Shown: positions 16,750 through 25,705 of the stretch, in pieces
How the letters are laid out: each line of letters starts with the position of its first letter
Numbering within the stretch: the stretch's first letter is position 1
NCBI GenBank assembly: GCA_934643825.1
Contig: CAKUCW010000003.1
Location: 52,123-116,122 of the forward strand
Direction of reading: 5' to 3'
Source of the DNA: an uncultured Clostridia bacterium
GTDB lineage: Bacteria > Bacillota > Clostridia > Christensenellales > Aristaeellaceae
Length of the DNA: 64,000 nt
Program-made: the position numbers and the translations under genes
The notes under the pieces: generated by a model
What the model was told of the DNA's origin: nothing
Seen by the model: the letters and a program-made list of their open reading frames with translations, nothing else
Databases searched by the model: none

Positions 16750-16765
16750 GTTACGATTGGGTAAC
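16750..16765. promoter_or_regulatory. Dyad in the leader of the G3E operon
   Basis: GTTAC and GTAAC flank a 6-bp centre. On the minus strand an AATCGTAA lies within it, resembling one half of the Bacillus Zur box. It sits about 20 bp before the ATG, downstream of the predicted promoter. Confidence 0.35.
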
Positions 16766-16825
16766 GTTATGTTGTGGCATCGCGCAGCGGATCGTTCTTT
16801 TGCCGCAGCCCGATTCCAAACGCAT

Positions 16826-16854
16826 ATTGTACACCGTTTTTCGGGAAAAAACAA
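16826..16854 (-). promoter_or_regulatory. Promoter of the G3E operon
   Basis: TTGTTT and TACAAT are 17 bp apart on the minus strand; the leader is about 90 nt. Confidence 0.6.
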
Positions 16855-16881
16855 GGATTTCGGAAGAAAAAACAAGGTTGG

Positions 16882-18054
16882 TCAAATTCGGGCGACTCCG
16901 GTCTCTTTCGCCGCTTTCGCAACGGCAGCGGCAACCGCCGCGCCGACGCGCCGGTCAAACGCCTTGGGGATGATATAATCCGCGCTCAGCTCTTCGTCGG
17001 AAACCAGTCCCGCGATGGCATAGCTCGCCGCAACCTTCATCGCCTCGTTGATATCCTTGGCGCGGCAGTCGAGCGCACCGCGGAAAATGCCCGGGAACGC
17101 CAGCACGTTGTTGATTTGGTTCTTGTAGTCGCTGCGTCCGCTGCCCACGACAACCGCGCCCGCCGCCAGCGCCTCATCCGGATGAATTTCCGGAACGGGA
17201 TTCGCCATCGGGAACACGCACGCGCCCGGATTCATGCTCGCCACCATTTCTTTGGAAACGACGCCCGGAGCGCTCACGCCGATGAACACGTCCGCGCCGC
17301 GCATGGCATCCGCCAGCGTGCCGGTGATGTGGCGCGGATTGGTGATGCGGCTCATTTCCTCATGCGCCGGGTTCAGCCCCTCCATGCCCTCGCAAATGAT
17401 GCCGAAGCGGTCAACCATGACCAGATCCTTCACGCCGAGGTTCATCAGGTGCTTGCCGATGGCAACGCCGGCGCTGCCCGCGCCGTTGATCACGACACGC
17501 GCCGTTTCCATCGTCTTTCCGACAACCTTCAGCGCATTGATCAGCGCCGCCGCAACGACGACCGCCGTGCCATGCTGGTCATCGTGGAAAACCGGGATAT
17601 CGCACAGTTCCTTCAGCCTGCGCTCGACCTCGAAGCAGCGCGGCGCGGCAATGTCTTCCAAATTGATGCCGCCAAAGCTGCCGGAGATGAGGTAGATGGT
17701 GCGCACAAGCTCATCGACATCCTGCGTGCGCACGCAGAGCGGGAACGCATCGACGCCCGCAAACTCCTTGAACAGCACGCACTTTCCTTCCATAACGGGC
17801 ATGCCGGCTTCCGGGCCGATATCGCCCAGACCGAGGATCGCGGAACCATCCGTGATCACGGCGACCATGTTGGCGCGGCGGGTCAGCAAAAAGCTCTTGT
17901 CATAATCATCCCGAATCGCCAGGCAGGGCTCGGCGACGCCCGGCGTATAAGCGAGAGAGAGTTCTTCGCTGTTGGTAACATGAACACGCGGGGCAATTTC
18001 CAGCTTGCCCTTCCACTCATAGTGCTTTTTCAACGCTTCCTGCTTGATATCCAT
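16882..18054 (-). CDS. NAD(P)-dependent malic enzyme
   Basis: Oxidative decarboxylation of malate to pyruvate and CO2. The 390-residue protein is the short bacterial form, without the phosphotransacetylase-like domain. It has the SLAYTPGVAEPC segment, the metal-site ED of INLEDIAAPRCFEVE, the FHDDQHGTA motif and the nucleotide-binding NGAGSAGVAIGK. The ATG at 18054 has AAGGAG seven bases upstream. Cofactor preference cannot be read with confidence. With pckA and the decarboxylase genes it gives the organism a C4-acid node. Confidence 0.95.
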   Translation of the reverse strand: MDIKQEALKKHYEWKGKLEIAPRVHVTNSEELSLAYTPGVAEPCLAIRDDYDKSFLLTRRANMVAVITDGSAILGLGDIGPEAGMPVMEGKCVLFKEFAGVDAFPLCVRTQDVDELVRTIYLISGSFGGINLEDIAAPRCFEVERRLKELCDIPVFHDDQHGTAVVVAAALINALKVVGKTMETARVVINGAGSAGVAIGKHLMNLGVKDLVMVDRFGIICEGMEGLNPAHEEMSRITNPRHITGTLADAMRGADVFIGVSAPGVVSKEMVASMNPGACVFPMANPVPEIHPDEALAAGAVVVGSGRSDYKNQINNVLAFPGIFRGALDCRAKDINEAMKVAASYAIAGLVSDEELSADYIIPKAFDRRVGAAVAAAVAKAAKETGVARI

Positions 18055-18106
18055 TGCTAACTCCTTTTCCTCGGGGCTGTGCCCCAAACATTCCCAATTC
18101 CCGTCC

Positions 18107-18135
18107 ATCATACTTGAAATGCCGCAAAATTTCAA
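18107..18135 (-). promoter_or_regulatory. Malic enzyme promoter
   Basis: TTGAAA and TATGAT are 17 bp apart on the minus strand. The leader contains a GGGGCACAGCCCC hairpin close to the ribosome site. Confidence 0.6.
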
Positions 18136-18160
18136 TCCCATCAGGCAGGAAAAAGCGCAT

Positions 18161-18193
18161 GAAAATCGAAAACAATGTCTGATATCGATTTTC
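18161..18193 (+). promoter_or_regulatory. Inverted repeat before the small gene/adh operon
   Basis: GAAAATCGA and TCGATTTTC form a 9-bp perfect dyad whose right arm ends 2 bp before the GGAGG of the 18206 gene. It could be an operator or a hairpin that affects ribosome access. Confidence 0.45.
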
Positions 18194-18205
18194 GTGGAGG
18201 TTGAT

Positions 18206-18451
18206 ATGAAACTCACTCGTCAGCAGGTGCTTGACCTGCTTATCCGCGCTCAACAAAGCGGACATCTGCCTGATGACGGCGTCACTTCTCTGTTCGTCAG
18301 CCAGAGCCGCGGCAAGCCCGTTCAGCTTGCCGTCACCGTTTCCGGCGAAAAGATCAGCGTGCGCCAGAGCAGGATTCCGTTTTCCAGACCAATGGTCTTT
18401 TCTTTATCCGAACTGAATCAAAACGTATCATTTCGAGAGGAGAATCTTTAA
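18206..18451 (+). CDS. Small hypothetical protein coupled to alcohol dehydrogenase
   Basis: An 81-residue protein I do not recognise. No signal peptide or membrane segment; the N-terminal 40 residues look helical, then short beta-like strands. GGAGG lies five bases before the ATG. The stop is one base from the dehydrogenase ATG, whose AGGAG site lies inside this gene's last codons, so the pair is translationally coupled. Coupling and the dedicated ribosome site argue that it is real. Confidence 0.65.
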   Translation: MKLTRQQVLDLLIRAQQSGHLPDDGVTSLFVSQSRGKPVQLAVTVSGEKISVRQSRIPFSRPMVFSLSELNQNVSFREENL

Positions 18452-18452
18452 A

Positions 18453-19634
18453 ATGAGCAATTTCAGTTACTATACCCCGACCCACGTCTATTTTGGGCGC
18501 GGAACGCAGAATCAGGTCGGTGAGCTTGTCCGCGCTCAGGGCTGCAAGAAGGTTCTGATCCATTACGGCGGACAGAGCGCACGCCGCAGCGGTCTGCTCG
18601 ATCAGGTTGAGGCGTCGCTGGACGCGGCAGGCGTTGCGCATGTTCAGCTCGGCGGCGTCGTGCCGAATCCGCATCTGTCCCTTGTCTACGAGGGCATCGA
18701 GCTTTGCCGCAAGGAAGGCGTCGATTTCATCCTTGCCGTCGGCGGCGGAAGCGTCATTGACTCGGCAAAGGCGATCGGCTACGGCATGTGCATGGACGGC
18801 GACGTCTGGGAGCTGTATAACCACACGCGCCGCGCCACCGGCTGCCTGCCGATCGGCGTTATCCTGACCATCGCCGCTTCCGGAAGCGAGATGAGCGACT
18901 CCTCCGTCATCACCAAGGAAGAGGGCGGCATCAAGCGCGGCTATAACGACGACATCTGCCGCCCGAAGTTCGCCATCATGAACCCGGAATTGACCATGAC
19001 CCTGCCGGATTACCAGACGGCATGCGGCTGCACGGATATCCTGATGCACACGCTGGAGCGCTATTTTGTGCAGGGCGACGCCATGGAAATCACGGACAGC
19101 ATCGCCGAAGCGCTGATGCGCACGGTGATGGAGCAGGCGAAGATTCTGCGCGACGACCCGAAGAACTACGACGCACGTGCCGAAGTCATGTGGGCGGGCA
19201 GCCTTTCGCACAACGGCTTGACCGGATGCGGACATGACGGAAGCGACTTTGCTTCCCATCGCCTCGAGCATGAAATGGGCGGCATGTTCGACGTTGCGCA
19301 CGGCGCGGGTCTGGCGGCAATCTGGGGAAGCTGGGCGCGTTATGTCTATCAAAACTGCATGCCGCGTTTCGTCCGCTTTGCCCGGAACGTCATGGGCGTT
19401 GATGCCGTGCTTTCCGATGACGCGGCGGCTCTGCGCGGCATCGAGCTGATGGAGGATTTCTTCCGCTCGATTCATATGCCGACCTGCTTCAGCGAGCTGG
19501 GCATTCATCCGACGCAGGCGCAGCTTGAGGAAATGGCGCATAAGTGCCGCATTGCCGTCGGCGGTCTGCTCGGTTCGGCAAAGAAGCTCGATGAGAGCGA
19601 CATGCTCGCCATCTACAAGCTGGCAAACCACTGA
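18453..19634 (+). CDS. Iron-containing alcohol dehydrogenase (BdhA/YqhD type)
   Basis: A 393-residue group III alcohol dehydrogenase that reduces aldehydes (for example butyraldehyde) with NAD(P)H. The nucleotide site is GGGSVIDSAKAIG; metal ligands lie in DILMHTLERY (Asp and His) and in HRLEHEMGGMFDVAHGAGLA (two His). The first 30 residues (NFSYYTPTHVYFGRGTQ) are typical of the BdhA/YqhD branch. Position 39 is Gly-Gly, as in NADPH-type YqhD, but I cannot settle cofactor use. It is followed by a terminator, so the unit ends here. Confidence 0.92.
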   Translation: MSNFSYYTPTHVYFGRGTQNQVGELVRAQGCKKVLIHYGGQSARRSGLLDQVEASLDAAGVAHVQLGGVVPNPHLSLVYEGIELCRKEGVDFILAVGGGSVIDSAKAIGYGMCMDGDVWELYNHTRRATGCLPIGVILTIAASGSEMSDSSVITKEEGGIKRGYNDDICRPKFAIMNPELTMTLPDYQTACGCTDILMHTLERYFVQGDAMEITDSIAEALMRTVMEQAKILRDDPKNYDARAEVMWAGSLSHNGLTGCGHDGSDFASHRLEHEMGGMFDVAHGAGLAAIWGSWARYVYQNCMPRFVRFARNVMGVDAVLSDDAAALRGIELMEDFFRSIHMPTCFSELGIHPTQAQLEEMAHKCRIAVGGLLGSAKKLDESDMLAIYKLANH

Positions 19635-19652
19635 CAGAAGCATTAAAAATTC

Positions 19653-19720
19653 AGCTATTCTTTCCTTGATCCCGGCGGAAGTGCTTTTCCCCACAAAAAA
19701 GGAAGAATAGCTTCTTTTGT
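19653..19720 (+). terminator. Terminator after alcohol dehydrogenase
   Basis: AGCTATTCTTTCC pairs with GGAAGAATAGCT, followed by TCTTTTGTT on the plus strand. The loop is long (about 35 nt). Confidence 0.6.
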
Positions 19721-19922
19721 TATGGGCGTTTTTCGTTCACGACGCGTTTTTGTCGTGTATGAACATATACCGCATTTAGCGCCCACCCTTTGGGTATTCA
19801 AGACAACTCCCTTTTATTCTTCTGAACAATATGATAAATTACAGTATAGGAGATTGTATGCTTTCCATATTTTAGAGAAGAAAGATATAGGGTTATTTTC
19901 ACAGTACATGAGGAGGAGCACC

Positions 19923-21851
19923 ATGCGCCAAACGATTGATCTCTGTCAGGGCTGGCAATTCACCGGTTTTGACGGAAAGACCATCGAGGTCAACGTTCCC
20001 CATACCTGGAACAACATCGACGGACAGGATGGCGGAAACGATTACAAGCGCGGAAGCTGCCGATACGAGCGTTCCTTTGCCTGCCCTACGTTTGACAGGG
20101 ACAGCGAAGAGGTCTGGCTCGAATTCGACGGCGTCAACGCATCCGCAACGGTCACCGTAAACGGCAGGGAAGTCTGCGTCCACGACGGCGGCTATTCCAC
20201 ATTCCGCGCAAACGTCACGCCGCTGCTTGCCGAAACGAATGACCTCGTCGTCATCGCCGACAACAGCAAAAACGACCGTGTCTATCCCCAAAAGGCGGAT
20301 TTCACCTTCTACGGCGGCATTTATCGTGCGGTTCGTCTGCTGATCGTCAACAAAGTCCATTTTGCGCTGGACTATCTCGGCTCCTGCGGCGTCCGCGTGA
20401 CGCCCACGCCGGACGGCGATTCCGCCAATGTCCGCGTGCAGAGCCGCGTCACCGGCGGCGAGGTGAGCATCACGCTCATCAACGCCAAGGGAAAGACCGT
20501 CGGCACGGGCGCGGGGCTTGATACCGTCGTCCGCATCGAAAAGGCGCACCGCTGGCACGGTGTGGAAGATCCGTATCTCTACACCTGCCGCGTCGAGCTG
20601 AAGGACAACGGCGTCGTGACCGACAAATTGGAGATTCCGTTCGGCGTCCGCTCCTTCCGCACCGACCCGAAGAAGGGTTTCTTCCTCAACGACAAGCCCT
20701 ATCCCCTGCACGGCGTATCTCGCCATCAGGATCGCAAGGGCGTCGGCAACGCCATCACCCGTAAGATGCACGACGAGGACATGGCACTCATCCGTGAGCT
20801 GGGCTGCAACACCGTCCGTCTGGCGCACTATCAGCACGACCAGTATTTCTATGATCTGTGCGACAAATACGGCATGGTCGTCTGGGCAGAGATTCCCTAC
20901 ATCAGCGAGCATATGCCCAACGGTCGGGAAAACACCATCAGCCAGATGAAAGAGCTGATTGAGCAGAACTACAACCACGCGAGCATCGTCTGCTGGGGCG
21001 TTTCCAACGAGATCACCATCTCCACCAAGGACAAGAAGGACATGCTCGACAATCACCATGTCCTCAACGACCTCATTCACGAAACCGACCCGCTCCGCTT
21101 CACGACGCTGGCATGCTATGCGATGTGCGGCCCGTTCAACAAGAGCGCCCATATCACCGACGTCGTCAGCTGGAACCTCTATCTGGGCTGGTATGTCCCG
21201 GGTCTGTTCCTCAACGACCTGTGGATCGGTTTCTTCCATCTCTGCTTCCCGAAGCGCTGCCTCGGATACAGCGAATACGGCGCGGAGGGCATGCCGAACC
21301 TGCACAGCTCTCATCCCCGCCGCAACGACCACACCGAAGAATATCAGGCGAAGTACCATGAGTTCATGATCAAGTGCTTCAAGCGCCATCCGCACATGTG
21401 GGCGACGCACGTCTGGAACATGTTCGATTTTGCGGCGGACGCCCGCGATCAGGGCGGCGAGCCGGGCATGAACCACAAGGGACTGATGACCTTCGACCGC
21501 AAGATCAAGAAGGACAGCTTCTATATCTATAAGGCAAACTGGAGCAAGGATCCCTTCGTTCACATCTGCTCCAAGCGCTATGTCGAGCGCTGCGAAAAGA
21601 CGACCACCATCAAGGTCTATTCCACCGAGAAGAAGATCAAGCTGCTGGTCAATGGCAAGCCCTTTGCCGAGCAGACGCGTGACGACCACGTCTTCACCTT
21701 CCGCGTGCCGCTCACCGGCGACATCCGCGTGGAGGCCATTTCCGGCAAATACACGGACAGTGCGACCTTCCGCAAGGTCGATCATCCGAATCCGGATTAC
21801 GTCCTCAAGAAGGTTAAGAACCGTCAAAAATCCAATTGGGTCGATGCCTGA
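19923..21851 (+). CDS. Glycoside hydrolase family 2 (probable beta-glucuronidase)
   Basis: A 642-residue cytoplasmic GH2 enzyme. It has an N-terminal jelly-roll sugar-binding domain, an Ig-like domain and a TIM barrel; the acid/base Glu is in GVSNE (Glu 363) and the nucleophile in GYSEYGAEG (Glu 451). A MNHKG segment fits the N-x-K motif that binds the uronate carboxylate in bacterial beta-glucuronidases, but similar segments occur in some GH2 beta-galactosidases. The following symporter, uxuA and uronate oxidoreductase support glucuronide as substrate. The ATG at 19923 follows GAGGAGG; the upstream in-frame extension to 19722 is AT-rich noncoding sequence. A CACGAC/GTCGTG dyad lies at 19738-19757. 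Confidence 0.87.
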   Translation: MRQTIDLCQGWQFTGFDGKTIEVNVPHTWNNIDGQDGGNDYKRGSCRYERSFACPTFDRDSEEVWLEFDGVNASATVTVNGREVCVHDGGYSTFRANVTPLLAETNDLVVIADNSKNDRVYPQKADFTFYGGIYRAVRLLIVNKVHFALDYLGSCGVRVTPTPDGDSANVRVQSRVTGGEVSITLINAKGKTVGTGAGLDTVVRIEKAHRWHGVEDPYLYTCRVELKDNGVVTDKLEIPFGVRSFRTDPKKGFFLNDKPYPLHGVSRHQDRKGVGNAITRKMHDEDMALIRELGCNTVRLAHYQHDQYFYDLCDKYGMVVWAEIPYISEHMPNGRENTISQMKELIEQNYNHASIVCWGVSNEITISTKDKKDMLDNHHVLNDLIHETDPLRFTTLACYAMCGPFNKSAHITDVVSWNLYLGWYVPGLFLNDLWIGFFHLCFPKRCLGYSEYGAEGMPNLHSSHPRRNDHTEEYQAKYHEFMIKCFKRHPHMWATHVWNMFDFAADARDQGGEPGMNHKGLMTFDRKIKKDSFYIYKANWSKDPFVHICSKRYVERCEKTTTIKVYSTEKKIKLLVNGKPFAEQTRDDHVFTFRVPLTGDIRVEAISGKYTDSATFRKVDHPNPDYVLKKVKNRQKSNWVDA

Positions 21852-21903
21852 GAAGGCAGCACGATAGATTGAACCACACATACACAGAAGGGAGTCCTCA
21901 TTC

Positions 21904-23499
21904 ATGTCTAAACCCGCAGCCGCGGCGAGCCATGACGGCGTGAATCGCGCAAAGCCATATCAGCTCATGCTGTTCCCGCTCAACAACGGCGCAACCAACG
22001 TTTACTTTGTTCTCATCCTCTCCTATGTCGCTCAGTTCGGTTCGAGCATCCTCAAGCTGGGTATGTTCGCCTCCATCATGGTCACCGTCATGCGTATCGC
22101 CGACGCCGTGACCGACCCGATCATCGGCGCGATGATGGACCGCACCAGCACCAGAATCGGTAAATTCCGCCCGTTCATGATTCTGGGCAGCGCGGTCATG
22201 GCAATCAGCGTCATCATCCTCTACTGCCTGCTCCCGCTGATTCCCGAGTCAATGATGGCTCTGCGCTATATCAGCTTCACGTTGATCTATTTCATCTGGG
22301 TGCTTGGCTACACGTTCCAGACGAGCTGCACCCGCGCCGGTCAGACCGTTTTGACCAACGACCCGAGCCAGCGTCCGCTGTTCACCATCTTCAACACCAT
22401 CGGCTCCCTGCTGGGCATGGGCGTCATGCAGTTCATGATCCCGCTGGTCAAGGCAGGCTTTGACGTCAAGGATGAAGCGGGCGTGCTCATCTCCTCCGGC
22501 TACGCCAACCCCGAGCTTTACCGCATCATCACCCCGATCGGCATCGCGATTTCCGTTCTGCTGACCGCGCTGGCGATTATCGGCATCGCGGAAAAGGATC
22601 GTCCGGAATACTACGGCATCGGCGGCAAGGATCAGAAGAAGGTCAAGTTCTCCGAGTATGCTCAGATTCTGAAGGAAAACAAGCCGATGCAGCGTCTGAT
22701 GGTCGCCGGCGCGGGCTGCAAGCTCGCCCTCGCCATCGCAACGAACACCACCGTTCTGCTCGCGCTCTACGGCATCCTGATGGGCAACTACAACTCCCTG
22801 TACCTGCCGATGATGATTCTGGGCTATGTGTTCGCCGTTCCGTTCTTCCTGCTCTCTGTCCGCACCTCTCAGAAGAAGGGACAGAAGGCTTCCCTCACCC
22901 GCTATGTTTCCATCGCGCTCCTGTGCTACGTCGGCGTGCTTGCCCTGCTGCTCTTCAGCCAGAACGGCAATCCGGCGCGTATGCTGTCCTTCCCGTTTGA
23001 AGGCGGCAGCAGCATCAACCTGTACACCATCCTGTTCATCCTCTGCTTCGGCATCGGCTACGGCGCGTATTATGCCACGGCGGACATGCCGATCCCGATG
23101 GTTGCGGACTGCTCGGACTACGAAACCTATCGTTCCGGCAAGTACATCCCGGGCATCATGGGCACCATGTTCTCCCTCGTGGATAAGCTCGTTTCCTCTC
23201 TGGCTCAGACGCTGGTTGCGTTCATCTTCCTGCTCTGCGCCGGCATGAGCGAGCTGCCGACCGACAGCACCCCGTATTCAGTCGGCATCAAGGTCGCCGT
23301 CATCATCATGTTCTGCGTCATCCCGATGCTCGCGTGGATCGCGACGCTCATCGCCATGAAGGGTTACAGCCTGACCGGCGAAAAGATGAAGGAGATTCAG
23401 GCTGTCAACGGCGCACGCAAGAAGGCGATTGCCTCCGGCATGACCCTCGAGCAGTCCATGGAAACCTACAAGACCCTCGCGGATGTCGAGAAACAGTGA
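21904..23499 (+). CDS. GPH-family (glycoside-pentoside-hexuronide) cation symporter
   Basis: A 531-residue, 12-helix membrane transporter of the MFS-related GPH family. The DAVTDPIIGAMMDRTSTRIGK loop after helix 2 is the family signature. It takes up glycosides or hexuronides with Na+ or H+. A GGGAG site precedes the ATG. It follows the GH2 gene by 52 bp and precedes uxuA by 49 bp, so its cargo is probably a glucuronide or free glucuronate, to be cleaved inside the cell since the GH2 enzyme has no signal peptide. Confidence 0.92.
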   Translation: MSKPAAAASHDGVNRAKPYQLMLFPLNNGATNVYFVLILSYVAQFGSSILKLGMFASIMVTVMRIADAVTDPIIGAMMDRTSTRIGKFRPFMILGSAVMAISVIILYCLLPLIPESMMALRYISFTLIYFIWVLGYTFQTSCTRAGQTVLTNDPSQRPLFTIFNTIGSLLGMGVMQFMIPLVKAGFDVKDEAGVLISSGYANPELYRIITPIGIAISVLLTALAIIGIAEKDRPEYYGIGGKDQKKVKFSEYAQILKENKPMQRLMVAGAGCKLALAIATNTTVLLALYGILMGNYNSLYLPMMILGYVFAVPFFLLSVRTSQKKGQKASLTRYVSIALLCYVGVLALLLFSQNGNPARMLSFPFEGGSSINLYTILFILCFGIGYGAYYATADMPIPMVADCSDYETYRSGKYIPGIMGTMFSLVDKLVSSLAQTLVAFIFLLCAGMSELPTDSTPYSVGIKVAVIIMFCVIPMLAWIATLIAMKGYSLTGEKMKEIQAVNGARKKAIASGMTLEQSMETYKTLADVEKQ

Positions 23500-23548
23500 C
23501 CCTTTCCCCTGCATCATTTTAAATCATATAAAAGGAGTACACTAACCT

Positions 23549-24604
23549 ATGAAGAGTTCTTTCCGTTGGTATGGCGACAGCGATCCGGTAACGCTGGATA
23601 TGATTCGCCAGATTCCGGGCATGCGCTCCATCGTTTCCGCCGTTTATGACGTCAAGCCGGGCGAGGTTTGGCCGGAGGAATCCATCAAGCACCTCGTTGA
23701 CGAGTGCGCCGAAAAGGGACTGATCTTCGACGTCGTCGAGTCCATCCCCGTGACCGAGGAAATCAAGCTCGGTCTGCCGGAGCGCGACCGCCACATCGAA
23801 AACTACTGCGAATCCATCCGCCGCTGCGCGAAGTACGGCATCAAGTGCGTGACCTACAACTTCATGCCCGTCTTTGACTGGACGCGCACGCAGCTTGACA
23901 AGATGGCGCCGGACGGCTCCACCAGCCTGGTCATGTACTGGGATCAGATGAAGAACCTCGACCCGCTCAAGGACGATATCCACCTGCCGGGCTGGGATTC
24001 CAGCTACACGCAGGACGAAGTCCGCGACCTGATCCGCGCTTACGGCAAGCTCGGCGAGGAAGGTCTGTGGGCAAACATCGAGTACTTCCTCAAGCGCGTT
24101 ATTCCGGTCGCCGAGGAATGCGGCGTCGTGATGGCGCTCCATCCGGATGATCCGCCCTACCCGATCTTCGGTCTGCCGCGTGTCATCACCTGCGAGGAGA
24201 ACATCGACCGCTACCTCGCCATCGTGGACAGCCCCTCCAACACCATGTGCCTTTGCACCGGTTCTCTGGGCTGCTCCCCGAAGAACGACATCCCCAAGCT
24301 GGTTCGCAAGTATTCCGCGATGAACCGCATCGGCTTCATGCACCTGCGCAACGTCCGCATCCTGCCGGATACGTCCTTTGAGGAGTCCGGTCACCTGACC
24401 AAGGACGGCAGCCTGGATATGAACGCCATCGTCAAGGCGCTGGTTGAAACCGGCTTCACCGGCTACTTCCGCCCGGATCACGGACGCATGATCTGGAGCG
24501 AGGTCGGCTCCAACGCGAAGCCCGGCTATGGTCTGTATGACCGTGCGCTCGGCTCTGCCTATCTCAACGGCCTGATCGAGGCGAACGGCGGCATCATCGA
24601 GTGA
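23549..24604 (+). CDS. uxuA: Mannonate dehydratase UxuA
   Basis: UxuA dehydrates D-mannonate to 2-keto-3-deoxygluconate, the step after fructuronate reduction in glucuronate breakdown. The 351-residue protein shows the MVMALHPDDPP-type His segment, the CLCTGSLG segment and the FRPDHGRMIW His-containing segment of the metal site. AAAGGAG precedes the ATG. In the pathway it acts right after the SDR encoded next. The isomerase (UxaC) and KDG kinase/aldolase are not in the window. Confidence 0.96.
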   Translation: MKSSFRWYGDSDPVTLDMIRQIPGMRSIVSAVYDVKPGEVWPEESIKHLVDECAEKGLIFDVVESIPVTEEIKLGLPERDRHIENYCESIRRCAKYGIKCVTYNFMPVFDWTRTQLDKMAPDGSTSLVMYWDQMKNLDPLKDDIHLPGWDSSYTQDEVRDLIRAYGKLGEEGLWANIEYFLKRVIPVAEECGVVMALHPDDPPYPIFGLPRVITCEENIDRYLAIVDSPSNTMCLCTGSLGCSPKNDIPKLVRKYSAMNRIGFMHLRNVRILPDTSFEESGHLTKDGSLDMNAIVKALVETGFTGYFRPDHGRMIWSEVGSNAKPGYGLYDRALGSAYLNGLIEANGGIIE

Positions 24605-24671
24605 TCCGCCCCGCCCCGTTTGAGCGATATATTTATTTAAACACAACCGATTGAAAGGATGTAGAAGAACT

Positions 24672-25514
24672 ATGAATCTGCCTTTGAATGTTGATTTTTC
24701 CGGTAAAGTTGTCGTTATCACCGGTGCGGGCGGCGTGCTCTGCGGCGAAATGGCTCGCGCTTACGCGCAGGCGGGCGCCAAGGTTGCCGCGCTCGACCTG
24801 AACGAAGAAGCCGTCCAGAAGCTCGCCGACGAGCTGACCGCCGAGGGCTATATCTGCAAGGGTTACAAGGCAAACGTTCTGGATCCGGAGGCTCTTGAGG
24901 CTGTCCATCAGCAGGTTCTCGCCGACCTCGGCCCCTGCGATATTCTGATCAACGGTGCCGGCGGAAACAACCCGCGTGCGACCACCGACAACGAGTATCA
25001 GCACGAAGCCAAGGAAGGTCAGAAGACCTTCTTCGATCTGGATCAGAGCGGCGTTGACTTCGTCTTCAAGCTCAACTTCCAGGGCACGCTGCTGCCGACT
25101 CAGGCGTTTGCCAAGGACATGGTCGCCCGCAAGAACGGCAACATCCTGAACATCTCCTCCATGAACGCTTACATCCCGCTGACCAAGATCCCGGCGTACT
25201 CCGGCGCGAAGGCTGCCATCAGCAACTTCACCCAGTGGCTGGCGACCCACTTCGCGGGCACCGGCATCCGCTGCAACGCGATTGCTCCGGGCTTCCTGGT
25301 TTCCAACCAGAACCGCGCTCTGCTCTTCAACGAGGACGGCACCCCGACCGCTCGCAGCGCGAAGATCCTCGCCGGCACCCCGATGGGCCGCTTCGTGGAT
25401 TCCAAGGAGCTGCTCGGCGGCGTGTTCTTCCTGACGGATGACGCGGCTGCTTCCGCGATCACCGGCGTCGTTCTGCCGATCGACTGCGGCTTCGCTGCTT
25501 ACTCCGGCGTCTGA
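24672..25514 (+). CDS. SDR oxidoreductase, probable D-mannonate (fructuronate) oxidoreductase
   Basis: A 280-residue short-chain dehydrogenase. The cofactor site is VITGAGGVLCGEMA, the catalytic Ser lies in NISSMNAY and the Tyr-Lys pair in YSGAK. It resembles the SDR proteins encoded beside uxuA in Firmicutes (YjmF/UxuB-like), which replace the unrelated E. coli UxuB. It would interconvert fructuronate and mannonate. The ATG at 24672 is chosen over an in-frame TTG at 24651; its ribosome site (AAAGGA) is distant. Gluconate or other 2-keto-sugar activity is possible. Confidence 0.88.
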   Translation: MNLPLNVDFSGKVVVITGAGGVLCGEMARAYAQAGAKVAALDLNEEAVQKLADELTAEGYICKGYKANVLDPEALEAVHQQVLADLGPCDILINGAGGNNPRATTDNEYQHEAKEGQKTFFDLDQSGVDFVFKLNFQGTLLPTQAFAKDMVARKNGNILNISSMNAYIPLTKIPAYSGAKAAISNFTQWLATHFAGTGIRCNAIAPGFLVSNQNRALLFNEDGTPTARSAKILAGTPMGRFVDSKELLGGVFFLTDDAAASAITGVVLPIDCGFAAYSGV

Positions 25515-25606
25515 TTCGACTGTATTGCCGATAAGCGCACGCAAACGCTCGACAAAAAACACCGTTTTCACATTTCTGCCATATTTCGGAATCTGCTGAA
25601 AAATGC

Positions 25607-25635
25607 TTTCCGAATAACAAAAAAGATGGTATAAT
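25607..25635 (+). promoter_or_regulatory. Promoter of the secreted protein gene
   Basis: TTTCCG and TATAAT are 17 bp apart; the leader is about 65 nt. Confidence 0.55.
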
Positions 25636-25705
25636 AGAAAGTGATAACAAGCAGTCCGACAGCGAAAAATGTCGGCTGCTCAATGAAAAAAGGAGTGCTA
25701 TCGAC

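Noticed and set aside
15503..16978. A 491-codon plus-strand frame opposite the His-rich G3E gene, rich in Met, Val, Ile and Leu
   Set aside because: Its apparent membrane helices are the complement of His/Asp codons. The opposite strand has a CobW protein with all motifs.
19899..21905. 668-codon minus-strand frame opposite the GH2 gene
   Set aside because: The GH2 protein is full length with both catalytic Glu residues; the antisense frame has no known features or ribosome site.
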